Both the position numbers and the translations under genes were made by a program. Below, in pieces: positions 1 to 5,770 of a DNA stretch of 22,003 nt (position 1 is the stretch's first letter; each line of letters opens with the position of its first letter). This DNA is from Dehalococcoidales bacterium (lineage in GTDB: Bacteria > Chloroflexota > Dehalococcoidia > Dehalococcoidales > RBG-16-60-22), in the NCBI GenBank assembly GCA_030603605.1, contig JAUVXN010000010.1, forward strand, positions 1 to 22,003, written 5' to 3'. The notes under the pieces were generated by a model. It was not told the origin of the DNA, made no database searches, and saw only the letters and a program-made list of their open reading frames with translations.

Positions 1-210
1 TGGTACTTCGGTAACTTCTCCATCGGGTAATGTCACTTCCCCGGGCCACAAGGATACCGTCACGGGTGGCTGGCTCGGTACATATATGTCCTTTTCATCC
101 AGGAATGGGTCCATACGGGAAGTAACAAGCAAGATGAGTATATGAGCGATGACAAAAAAAAGAAGACCCCAATAGACCGTATTCAGCTTTATCGGCTTCT
201 TTGTGCTCAT
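1..210 (-). CDS. Membrane-anchored protein, C-terminus beyond window edge
   Basis: An open frame starts at ATG 210 and runs off the left edge without a stop, giving 70 residues. It opens MSTKKPIKLNTVYWG, followed by one hydrophobic stretch at about residues 15-32 (LLFFVIAHILILLV). It then becomes polar and proline rich (DPFLDEKDIYVPSQPPVTVSLWPGE). The pattern fits a signal anchor with an extracytoplasmic domain, or the first helix of a polytopic protein. I do not recognise the family. The Shine-Dalgarno sequence is weak. The frame is supported by its clean membrane-segment pattern and by the absence of a competing frame, but it is incomplete here. Confidence 0.55.
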   Translation of the reverse strand, partial: MSTKKPIKLNTVYWGLLFFVIAHILILLVTSRMDPFLDEKDIYVPSQPPVTVSLWPGEVTLPDGEVTEVP

Positions 211-351
211 ATCGGGGATATTCTATATCGAAGAAGGCACAATGTTAAAGTATCACTGTGACTGGCAACCTATGCAAATTGAACGTTTTGAGTGATTGTT
301 AAACGTGCCTCGCACGGTAGCCAACAAACCAGCCGATTGTTGAAGGTTTGC

Positions 352-543
352 TTACCTACCAACGCGAATAGATTCAACTGCCTCATAAATGGCTTGCTTC
401 GTTGATTCACAGGAGATGAAGACTGGGCACACTTCCTCGAACTGCTTTAGGTATACCGAAATGCTCGTCCTCAAAGACCTGAAAGCCATCTCTCTGCTCT
501 TGAGCAAGAACCCACAGAGATAGATCACGGCGTGAATTCTCAC
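352..543 (-). CDS. Short hypothetical frame, possibly a gene remnant
   Basis: This 63-residue frame starts at GTG 543 with only a weak ribosome site. The second half (LKQFEEVCPVFISCESTKQAIYEAVESI) looks like ordinary protein, while the first half is less convincing. It lies 20 bp downstream of an IS3 remnant on the same strand, so it may be the tail of a gene cut by that insertion. I recognise no family. Confidence 0.25.
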   Translation of the reverse strand: MRIHAVIYLCGFLLKSREMAFRSLRTSISVYLKQFEEVCPVFISCESTKQAIYEAVESIRVGR

Positions 544-562
544 GTGGTTCTACTTTCTCTGA

Positions 563-810
563 TTAGTTCGCCGAGTTCATATTTCGAGGGCGTTCGGAGG
601 GTGTAAGTGAGTGGTGCCGCTGAGTGGCTCTGGCTTGGCCGAGTATTTTACAAGCCCGCCTTTCCGAGATTACCAGTTTCTGGCAGATCTGTTGGACCAT
701 TTTACGTCTCCTTGACGGGCTTAGGAGTTTCCCCTTGAGTGAGCAGAACCTCTGCCTCACGAAGTTTGTTGATAACATGAAACTGGACTCTTTTTCGGGG
801 GGCAGGTCAA
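563..810 (-). pseudogene. IS3-family transposase remnant (orfA start joined to orfB start)
   Basis: Two frames on the minus strand carry IS3-type transposase motifs. One frame, upstream, encodes VINKLREAEVLLTQGET, which matches the start of IS3 orfA proteins (NKLREAEVLLxQG). The other encodes LLSPSRRRKMVQQICQKLV followed by SERRACKILGQARATQRH, which is the linker and first helix-turn-helix region of IS3 orfB (SERRACRxLGQxRSTQR). The middle of orfA, the rest of orfB and its DDE catalytic core are missing. A large internal deletion with a frame change has therefore brought the two N-terminal regions together. No terminal inverted repeats were identified. It cannot encode a working transposase. 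Confidence 0.7.
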
Positions 811-838
811 GTATGCAATTCGGGTTTTCAAATTTAAC

Positions 839-1519
839 TTAAATTAAATGCAGCAACCTAAGTCTGACACACGCTACTGACTTCGGAACGTCAAAGGTTT
901 CCGCCATCTTGCTTAAACTATTGCTCTCTGCCCACTTTCCCCTCACCATCTCGGCAGGCATCAGGATGCAGGTAGCGAACTGCTCAGCCAACAGCTCATT
1001 AAAGTGACCCGCCTTAAGCTCTCCCTTCCGAAAAATGGGGGTGGCTTTACGATGAGCTAAGATGTGAAAAACCTCGTGGAATAGCGTAAATCTCCTTGTA
1101 GCCAGTGCGTCCTTTTCATTAAGGTGTATTACCCATCCATCCCTCAGATGCCAGATAGCACCATGATAGGCCGTCAATGGCACTAAGCGGACTTCTATAG
1201 GACTCTGCTCGTCAGCCAGTGAAACAATCTCTGTTGGCACCGGTGGGTAGTAAACCTTCTTCCTCTTAATGTACTTCTGGGTCAACATTTCTACCAGTTC
1301 AAAGATTCTGCAGGATGTCAGGCGTCCTATAGAATTGCAATCCCTGAGCTTAGAATACCTGGCATCCACTAGTCGACCCACTTGTTCCATACAGTCAGAA
1401 GGGCACCAGCCTCCCTTTCGTTCTGCATGGCAGTAGCCATACAAAGGGCATTGCGCGCCATCGCTGCTACTTATGTAAGACCATAGTTCAACTTCCCACT
1501 TGAGAATCCTTTGAATCAT
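839..1519 (-). CDS. ImmA/IrrE-family metallo-endopeptidase with N-terminal Cys cluster
   Basis: The protein is about 226 residues from ATG 1519, chosen because GGAG lies 8 bp upstream; the frame stays open a little further to a TTG at 1540. The zinc peptidase motif HEVFH is at residues 148-152, followed by NELLAEQFATCILMP, which supplies the downstream acidic ligand and hydrophobic helix typical of ImmA/IrrE (DUF955) proteins. Family members cleave XRE-type repressors and so derepress mobile elements or stress genes. The start overlaps the upstream XRE gene by 32 bp, which implies translational coupling and identifies that protein as the likely substrate. The N-terminus carries four cysteines (24, 30, 39, 43), a spacing that could bind a metal or an Fe-S cluster; that role is inference. 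Confidence 0.85.
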   Translation of the reverse strand: MIQRILKWEVELWSYISSSDGAQCPLYGYCHAERKGGWCPSDCMEQVGRLVDARYSKLRDCNSIGRLTSCRIFELVEMLTQKYIKRKKVYYPPVPTEIVSLADEQSPIEVRLVPLTAYHGAIWHLRDGWVIHLNEKDALATRRFTLFHEVFHILAHRKATPIFRKGELKAGHFNELLAEQFATCILMPAEMVRGKWAESNSLSKMAETFDVPKSVACVRLRLLHLI

Positions 1520-1871
1520 GTCTTTTTCTCCGCCGCTCAATCAGGTCCTCAATCATGGTAATTAGGTCTTCGTCCAGCTCCTTTGGATACTTGCCCCGAG
1601 CATACTCACGAAATTCAGGCCAATCAGGGGATGCCTCTTCCCCTGCCTTCGGCAGGTGACCAACAATGGAAAGGACTTTCTGCAAGGGCACGCCACTATA
1701 TTCAGCCAGTTTCCGACAGGACCGTGTACTGGGAATATCTTCGCCAGAAAGCCAGCGGCTAACGGTAGCATGGCTAACGCTCAAACCAGTTGCCAGTTGG
1801 CTCGGCAAGCGTCTGCGCCGGCGCATTAGTTCCTTCAGCAATGAAACTAGAGGGGCATCTTCGGTAGACAC
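1488..1871 (-). CDS. XRE-family transcriptional regulator (ImmR-like partner)
   Basis: This is a 127-residue protein starting at GTG 1871 with AGGATG just upstream. The helix-turn-helix lies at about residues 21-55, with LPSQLATGLSVSHATVSRWL and then PSTRSCRKLAEYSGVP, the usual XRE (lambda-repressor-like) pattern. The C-terminal half is charged and ends in a basic stretch (DLIERRRKRHDS). It is the first gene of a two-gene operon with the ImmA-type peptidase, whose start lies inside it. By analogy with ImmR/ImmA modules of integrative elements it probably represses its own promoter or a neighbouring element until cleaved. No conjugation genes are present nearby. Confidence 0.8.
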   Translation of the reverse strand: MSTEDAPLVSLLKELMRRRRRLPSQLATGLSVSHATVSRWLSGEDIPSTRSCRKLAEYSGVPLQKVLSIVGHLPKAGEEASPDWPEFREYARGKYPKELDEDLITMIEDLIERRRKRHDSKDSQVGS

Positions 1872-2243
1872 GCCGTCATCCTAGCAGAGCACACCCCGTC
1901 CGTCAAGGTAAGAAAGCCCAGGAGGACATTAAGAGCCATCAAACATCACTCTGGAGTATTGACAAAACAGAGAGGCACTGTTAGCATTGTCCCTAAAGGG
2001 ACGGCCGATGACCGCACAGGTACCACTTGAATACGACGTAGCTGGCGAAAGCATCTGGGCCGAGCCAGGGGAAATCAGGGCTGGTTTTGTTTACCAGGTT
2101 TTATGCTCCTCTTTTTGTTTTAAGGCTGATATGGAAATCGAAGGGCGGAATTTCGGTGATGTATTTGCGATTATTACCCATGCCGTATGCCCTCGGGCTT
2201 TATGCCGATCGATCCTGGGCAGTTTGGGCTCCCTTCTAAAGTT

Positions 2244-2280
2244 TCCTCTCCCTTGAAGGGAAAGGATTGAGGTGAGCCCA
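2244..2280 (+). repeat. Dispersed repeat, CCTCTCCC...AAGG...GAGGTGAGCCC type
   Basis: The stretch has CCTCTCCCTTGAAGGGAAAGG followed by ATTGAGGTGAGCCC. It has the same layout as the better-preserved copy at 2366-2407 (C/T-rich arm, short loop, G-rich arm, then AAGGTGAGGG), so both belong to one repeat family. The stem here is partly degenerate. GGGCTCCC just upstream may pair with the final GAGCCC. Confidence 0.5.
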
Positions 2281-2365
2281 GTAAGGCACATCTCAAATCA
2301 AAGATGAGATGAGATTAAGATATGCCCAATGAGATAAAGAATAATGCTCAGGCTCCGCGAGGGAC

Positions 2366-2407
2366 TCTCTCCTCTCCCTCGATGGGAGAGGGCTAAGGTG
2401 AGGGTGA
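2366..2407 (+). repeat. Dispersed palindromic repeat, second copy
   Basis: A perfect 8-bp stem CCTCTCCC (2371-2378) / GGGAGAGG (2384-2391) encloses the loop TCGAT and is followed by GCTAAGGTGAGGGTGA. This type of intergenic hairpin is common in environmental bacterial genomes. No function is evident beyond a possible RNA end or stabiliser. Confidence 0.6.
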
Positions 2408-2440
2408 TAAGTGGAGCGGTCGATCTGGGAAAATCTCAAA

Positions 2441-2500
2441 TGTGATTGCGAGGTTCTTTTGTATCGCTATTGCGAGGCGTGAAGTGCCGAAGCAATCTCT
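2441..2500 (+). repeat. ATTGCGAGG...GAAGCAATCTC type repeat
   Basis: The segment contains ATTGCGAGG twice (about 2441 and 2469), and the second copy is followed by CGTGAAGTGCCGAAGCAATCTC. GATTGC and GCAATC form the ends of an imperfect hairpin. This motif is a familiar dispersed repeat and is distinct from the CCTCTCCC family beside it. Confidence 0.5.
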
Positions 2501-2533
2501 TCGGGCATAGAAGACTTAAAAAGGGAGATAAAA

Positions 2534-3100
2534 ATGACTAAAACAAAATGGTATGCCAAACCAATTTATCTGCTGGTTGCCCTGGTGCTGGTCTTAACCC
2601 TGAGCCTAGTGGCGGCGGTGCCAGTGGCAGCTGGAGGTGGTGGAGGCGGTATAAACAACCCGCCTGGCAATCCGCTATACGTAATCATTGAGGTCACCTG
2701 GGACGGCACCAGCAATGATGGTGACTGGACGGTCTGGGGACCGGTGTGGAGTCCCGTGGTAGGAACCGGGACAGTGCTCGTTTCATGCGCCAACTGCCTA
2801 GATATGAGCAACTACACATTCACCTTCCATGGGAAGACGGTGCACTTCGATGAAGTTATGGTTTCCGGTGTCCGTGCAACACCACAACAAAATCATGTGG
2901 TGCTGAAGGATAAAAATGGTGATGGAACCTACACTGGTTCTCTTGCTGCGGGACACTACTTTCCTTGGGCACCTGAGCCTGACGGTTCGTGGGCAATTCA
3001 CTACTTCGACAGAATTGACTACGAAATCGGTTTCGATGACTCCGGGAACGTGACTAGCTTCCGCTATTTGCAGTACGAGCACAAGAAGTTGGCATCTTAG
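2534..3100 (+). CDS. Secreted protein of unknown function
   Basis: The protein has 188 residues and starts at ATG 2534 with AGGGAGA 5-6 bp upstream. A signal peptide occupies roughly residues 1-33: a basic N-terminus (MTKTKWYAK), a hydrophobic core and a likely cut after VPVAA. A glycine run (GGGGGGINNPPGNP) follows. The mature part is rich in aromatic and beta-prone residues, has a CANC pair and an acidic DKNGDGTY loop that could bind calcium. No domain is recognised. Its signal peptide resembles that of the dockerin protein at 11379-13376 (MTKHKLYTKVLYT), suggesting a common secreted-protein lineage. A strong terminator follows 30 bp after the stop, so it is probably monocistronic. Confidence 0.75.
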   Translation: MTKTKWYAKPIYLLVALVLVLTLSLVAAVPVAAGGGGGGINNPPGNPLYVIIEVTWDGTSNDGDWTVWGPVWSPVVGTGTVLVSCANCLDMSNYTFTFHGKTVHFDEVMVSGVRATPQQNHVVLKDKNGDGTYTGSLAAGHYFPWAPEPDGSWAIHYFDRIDYEIGFDDSGNVTSFRYLQYEHKKLAS

Positions 3101-3130
3101 AGTCAAGCGCACTACTCTCGCTAATTCTAA

Positions 3131-3170
3131 AGGGGGCAGGGTCTAGACCCTGCCCCCTCCTGTTTTGTCT
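3131..3170 (+). terminator. Rho-independent terminator of the secreted-protein gene
   Basis: A perfect 28-bp palindrome (3131-3158) has arms AGGGGGCAGGGTCT / AGACCCTGCCCCCT and is followed by CCTGTTTTGTCTTT. The long GC-rich stem plus T-rich tail directly downstream of the gene ending at 3100 supports termination. Confidence 0.8.
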
Positions 3171-3183
3171 TTACCCTTTTGAT

Positions 3184-3528
3184 TCAGCAGGTAATATGGA
3201 GAGCGGCTACTACCTTCTGGGAATGACAAAGCTGATTATATATGTTACATGCCTCACTGGTAGGCTCGGCAATAAGCTTAATCTCCCGGGCTTCAAGGCT
3301 CTGTTTTACCTCAGGCAGCACCTTCACCAATCCTGAGGCTCCGGTGCCCACCACCAGCACCTCAGGATTTTCAGCTATAACCTCGGCTACATCGTCAAGG
3401 CATAGCTGGTGACCGCTCTTTCTCCACCAGTTATCTTTGACCCTATCGGGGAAAATGATAACATCTGACGTATACTTCTTGCCGCTAATTACTATCTGTC
3501 CAAACTGATAAGAATCAATCATGTTCAT
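3184..3528 (-). CDS. Mth938-like domain protein (DUF498 family)
   Basis: This small single-domain protein of 114 residues starts at ATG 3528, selected because AGGAG sits 7 bp upstream; the frame extends to 3558 without a ribosome site. It shows the Mth938/NDUFAF3-like pattern: an N-terminal SYQFGQIVISGKKYTSDVII strand block, a central Trp-rich stretch DNWWRKSGH, then EVLVVGTGASGLVKV with a glycine-rich turn, and a terminal helix region (SEACNIYNQL). Bacterial members are of unknown biochemical role; mitochondrial relatives help assemble complex I. It converges on the secreted-protein gene and its terminator. Family assignment is fairly firm, function unknown. Confidence 0.75.
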   Translation of the reverse strand: MNMIDSYQFGQIVISGKKYTSDVIIFPDRVKDNWWRKSGHQLCLDDVAEVIAENPEVLVVGTGASGLVKVLPEVKQSLEAREIKLIAEPTSEACNIYNQLCHSQKVVAALHITC

Positions 3529-3691
3529 AACCAAGCTCCTGCCATGCCTCCATATCATTTAGTATCATTTTACCCTTTTATCATTTTTGCAACCGCTATG
3601 TTTAAAATTATTTAGTAAAACCTTATGCTTTGGCTTCGGTTGAGAGGCACAGGGCTGAGCTAGAGCACGGAACTTTCTGAAGCCGAGAATA

Positions 3692-3937
3692 TTGAGGCAT
3701 GCCCACAAGTATTTGGAAGATGAGAAACTGCCACCCAGAGTTCCCAAGGATACAATTCGTCAGAATGTTCAATTTGAGTTGAAAAACGCTAAGCCTTTGT
3801 CTACACTAGAAGTAATCCATGCCTATGCAGAATGTAATCGCAACTTTAGAACGGGAAGTGGTTCTATTCAGGTGCTTGAGGAGCATATTTGTGGCTGGAA
3901 TGGGCCATTGCTCCTCCTAAATAATAGTTGGATGTAA
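3692..3937 (+). CDS. Small hypothetical protein upstream of HEPN-like gene
   Basis: The frame has 81 residues from TTG 3692 with no clear ribosome site; no in-frame ATG lies near the start, so the beginning may be lost or the frame may be a fragment. The sequence (KDTIRQNVQFELKNAKPL, HAYAECNRNFRTGSGSIQVL) looks like protein but matches no family I know. It ends 3 bp before the ATG of the next gene, which suggests translational coupling. If the downstream protein is a HEPN-type nuclease, this could be its partner, but it has no recognisable antitoxin fold (no MNT nucleotidyltransferase GSxxxGxxxxxSD motif). Confidence 0.4.
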   Translation: MRHAHKYLEDEKLPPRVPKDTIRQNVQFELKNAKPLSTLEVIHAYAECNRNFRTGSGSIQVLEEHICGWNGPLLLLNNSWM

Positions 3938-3940
3938 AAA

Positions 3941-4534
3941 ATGGATCCGGAACCAGACAAATTTTCACATTTTATGAGGGGGCTCTGTAGTGCTACTCAA
4001 CTTCTTCAGAGAGCTGGCGAGAATGACTTCTTCGTGGAGTATATATGTCTTGCAGCGGCAGTCATTGATGCTTCACTGCGCATCGGTCTTATTCTTCAAC
4101 ATCAAATCAAAACCAGAACCGTGGAGATTCTTGACTCATTGTTATATCAGGCAGATGAAGATAGAATGGTCTCAGAACGACAAATCTATACTATGGCATT
4201 GAAGGAGAGTATACTCTCTCAAGATTTGTTCGGCGAACTGAGGAGTCTTTACACAAAGAGAAACAGAGTGATTCATCGCTATATCCTAAGTGACATCACA
4301 ACGGAACAGGTTCTTGCCATTGCTATTCAATATGAGCATGCCATTCCTTTGATTTCCGAGACAGTGGGAAAACTCGAACAAAAGCAAATCGAAATGGGAG
4401 TCGGCATGACTGTTGTAACAGATGCACCAAAAGCAGAAATTGAAGCGTGGTTGAACGAAATGAGTGCAGAGAAGCACGGAAATCCGCTCTTGGCATATTC
4501 TTTGGGAAGAAAGAGAAGAAAAAAGAGCATCTAA
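3941..4534 (+). CDS. Hypothetical helical protein with HEPN-like RNxxxH motif
   Basis: The protein has 197 residues and begins at ATG 3941, only 3 bp after the preceding frame. The sequence is predicted to be mostly alpha-helical. Residues 107-112 read RNRVIH inside KRNRVIHRYI, matching the RNxxxH (Rx4-6H) catalytic motif of HEPN-fold ribonucleases in toxin-antitoxin and defence systems. An upstream helix with conserved-looking polar residues (LAAAVIDASLRIGLIL) would fit the first HEPN helix. The C-terminus is strongly basic (GRKRRKKSI). HEPN membership is inference from the motif and helicity. Alternatives are a non-catalytic helical protein or a phage-derived gene. Confidence 0.6.
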   Translation: MDPEPDKFSHFMRGLCSATQLLQRAGENDFFVEYICLAAAVIDASLRIGLILQHQIKTRTVEILDSLLYQADEDRMVSERQIYTMALKESILSQDLFGELRSLYTKRNRVIHRYILSDITTEQVLAIAIQYEHAIPLISETVGKLEQKQIEMGVGMTVVTDAPKAEIEAWLNEMSAEKHGNPLLAYSLGRKRRKKSI

Positions 4535-4600
4535 CTACTGATTATACTCCGACCGCACGGGGCGGTGGCGGGCAACCCGCAAGCCAAAATGTCATAGTAA

Positions 4601-4699
4601 TTGAATGCCAGACAAGTTACACTCAAGAATGGCAGACCAGCAACCCAGGGTGTGTGCCCCATGTGCGGGACTAAGGTGTTTAGAATAGGGAAAGCATAG
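4601..4699 (+). pseudogene. DUF5679 zinc-ribbon remnant (plus strand)
   Basis: In frame, this stretch reads NARQVTLKNGRPATQG followed by VCPMCGTKVFRIGKA and a stop. That is the C-terminal two thirds of a DUF5679 protein. It aligns with the intact copies at 5184-5327 and 7650-7793 (VTLKNNARAVQG, CSVCGTKVFRMGKA). A stop codon sits directly upstream at 4598, and the first CxxC (AYCxKC) is missing. It is a 5'-truncated copy on the opposite strand from the two intact ones. Confidence 0.7.
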
Positions 4700-4767
4700 A
4701 TATTTGTAGCTTAACCAATTAAGTGGTTCAAATTATGTCTGAAAGGTAGCGATAATTTGGACAGAGG

Positions 4768-5010
4768 CTAAAATAGAAGGGAATGAAAACCGAAAATTCG
4801 TCCTGTGGTGCTTTCACAGATCAACGTATTCCCATTGGGCAATCGCTGGTAACTACCCATGACGGAGGTATAGAAGTTGGCGCGGAGTTCATCTTCATAC
4901 GACCATACCATCTCGTTACTCTTTGGGTTTACCTCCAGCACACGTGAAAAGCCCATAGAATATTTATCACGATGTAAACCGTTATCCAGTAATCCTATTG
5001 GACATTCCAT
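4768..5010 (-). pseudogene. Cys-leader start fused to arylsulfotransferase C-terminal fragment
   Basis: The 80-residue frame starts at ATG 5010 with an excellent ribosome site (GAGGAGGTGAACC). Its first residues MECPIGL are the start of the Cys-leader found on the proteins at 5363-5710 and 6408-6605, but the leader breaks off by residue 8. From about residue 20 it reads SRVLEVNPKSNEMVWSYE, then GSYQRLPNGNTLICESTTGRIF, which is the last beta-propeller blade region of arylsulfotransferase-like (ASST) proteins; these normally run to several hundred residues. The frame therefore joins a duplicated leader to the 3' tail of an unrelated gene. It could still be translated, but sulfotransferase activity is impossible without the active-site domain. 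Confidence 0.65.
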
Positions 5011-5024
5011 GGTTCACCTCCTCT

Positions 5025-5050
5025 AAGGCGGGGATAAACCCCGCCACTAC
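5025..5050 (-). repeat. REP-like hairpin, copy 1
   Basis: GGCGGGG (5027-5033), loop ATAAA, CCCCGCC (5039-5045), followed by ACTAC. The perfect 7-bp stem lies between conserved element A and the ribosome site of the frame starting at 5010. Five other copies share stem, loop (one base change in one copy) and the flanking ACTAC. Confidence 0.85.
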
Positions 5051-5058
5051 GGTATTTT

Positions 5059-5175
5059 GGGGCGGGATGCCACTTGCCCGATTACGCCAAGGGCAGCACA
5101 CGGGAGGGGGGTCTCACGCTTCCAGGGAGCTGCTCAACTCCTGGAGCCCTTGTTTCCCCTGGTAGAGCCCGCCAT
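5059..5175 (-). repeat. Conserved leader element, copy A
   Basis: This element of about 117 bp is nearly identical to copy B (6654-6771) and very similar to copy C (7524-7641). Its ends are inverted (GGGCGGGATGCC at the left, GGTAGAGCCCGCC at the right), so an RNA read on the minus strand could close with GGCGGG/CCCGCC. An internal hairpin, CCAGG...CCTGG, is present. Read on the minus strand it starts 8 bp after the DUF5679 stop and precedes the hairpin and start at 5010. It may be a cis-acting RNA leader or a non-autonomous mobile element. Confidence 0.75.
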
Positions 5176-5183
5176 GCGAATAT

Positions 5184-5327
5184 TCAGGCTTTCCCCATTC
5201 GGAACACCTTTGTGCCGCAAACAGAGCAGATACCTTGAACTGCCCGTGCATTATTTTTAAGTGTGACTTCCGTGGGGTTTTCCATTACCACTTTTTTTCT
5301 GCATTTCACACAATAAGCTGTTGTCAT
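5184..5327 (-). CDS. DUF5679 zinc-ribbon protein, copy 1
   Basis: This 47-residue protein begins at ATG 5327 with AAAGGAGG 5-6 bp upstream. It has two CxxC knuckles, YCVKC (Cys6, Cys9) and CSVCG (Cys34, Cys37), separated by a basic strand-turn region with VTLKNN and followed by TKVFRMGKA. This is the complete pattern of DUF5679, a small predicted zinc-binding family whose role is not known. It follows the LuxR gene 5363-5710 with only a REP-like hairpin between stop and ribosome site, so the two are probably cotranscribed. A near-duplicate (about three quarters identical by eye) occupies the equivalent position at 7650-7793. Confidence 0.85.
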   Translation of the reverse strand: MTTAYCVKCRKKVVMENPTEVTLKNNARAVQGICSVCGTKVFRMGKA

Positions 5328-5340
5328 AGTGTCCTCCTTT

Positions 5341-5366
5341 AAGGCGGGGATAAACCCCGCCACTAC
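5341..5366 (-). repeat. REP-like hairpin, copy 2
   Basis: GGCGGGG (5343-5349), ATAAA, CCCCGCC (5355-5361), then ACTAC. On the minus strand its TAGTGGCGGGG start supplies the TAG stop of the LuxR gene (5363-5365). Its other end runs into the AAAGGAGG ribosome site of the DUF5679 gene. Confidence 0.85.
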
Positions 5367-5710
5367 TTAACTTTTGGTTCGGGTGGGGCGGTTACGTCAC
5401 TCAGCGGCAGGATGCTGCAGCGTAGGGCTATTGCCGTGGCATGAGCTTTGTTCTTGGCACCGAGCTTTAACTTTATAAGGGTCATGTGGTTCTTTACCGT
5501 CTGTGTGGCTATACCCAGGGCTCTAGCTATCTCAGTATAGGTTTTCCCGTTCGCAACGTATCGCAGAAGTTCTAGTTCACGCTTGGTCAGTGGGTGTGTC
5601 ATTTCACGGCGCTTCATTTCCTTGATGATTTTATCGTAAGCACATTTGTCATGGCGCCAAAAGTTGCAGTTCTGACAATGGGTCTTGTCTAATTCTATTG
5701 GACATTCCAT
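5363..5710 (-). CDS. LuxR-type HTH regulator with Cys-leader
   Basis: This 115-residue protein starts at ATG 5710 with GGGAGGTGAACT upstream. Residues 1-33 form a Cys-leader: MECPIELDKTHCQNCNFW then RHDKCAYDKIIKEMK, with cysteines 3, 12, 15 and 23 that could bind one metal ion. Residues about 39-103 form a LuxR/GerE DNA-binding domain (LTKRELELLRYVANGKTYTE, ALGIATQTVKNHM, KLGAKNKAHATAIAL). There is no receiver or ligand domain, so the leader is the only candidate sensing part. Its stop codon lies inside a REP-like hairpin, and a DUF5679 gene follows. A metal- or redox-responsive regulator is possible but unproven. Confidence 0.85.
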   Translation of the reverse strand: MECPIELDKTHCQNCNFWRHDKCAYDKIIKEMKRREMTHPLTKRELELLRYVANGKTYTEIARALGIATQTVKNHMTLIKLKLGAKNKAHATAIALRCSILPLSDVTAPPEPKVK

Positions 5711-5728
5711 AGTTCACCTCCCTATTTT

Positions 5729-5770
5729 GGCGGCGGGATGCCACTTGCCCCATTACAGTCGAGGCACCAC
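5729..5770 (-). repeat. Conserved leader element, partial copy E
   Basis: This copy keeps only the last part of the element as read on the minus strand (CTGTAA, GGGCAAGTGGCATCCCGCC, then the AAAATA linker). It overlaps the 3' end of the HD-GYP gene, which uses it for its final codons VVPRL and stop. Copy D encodes the same VVPRL-stop in the equivalent frame. It precedes the LuxR start at 5710 without a REP-like hairpin. Confidence 0.7.

Larger units (their letters stand above)
1872..2533. other. Gene-free stretch with dispersed repeats
   Basis: I see no convincing gene here. A possible sigma-70 promoter reading right (TTGACA at 1960, TAGCAT at 1982, 16-bp spacer) lies near the left end, with no clear gene behind it. 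The remainder holds palindromic repeat elements listed separately and ends in the ribosome site AGGGAGA of the secreted-protein gene at 2534. Confidence 0.5.

Noticed and set aside
1987..2256. 89-residue plus-strand frame in the gene-free stretch.
   Set aside because: Its end lies in a dispersed repeat, no ribosome site or family is visible, and its composition looks non-coding.
5059..5175. Conserved element as a known c-di-GMP-I or cobalamin riboswitch, suggested by the neighbouring HD-GYP gene and CTGTAA / CCAGG motifs.
   Set aside because: The diagnostic core motifs of those classes could not be placed in either strand, so no known riboswitch name is given.
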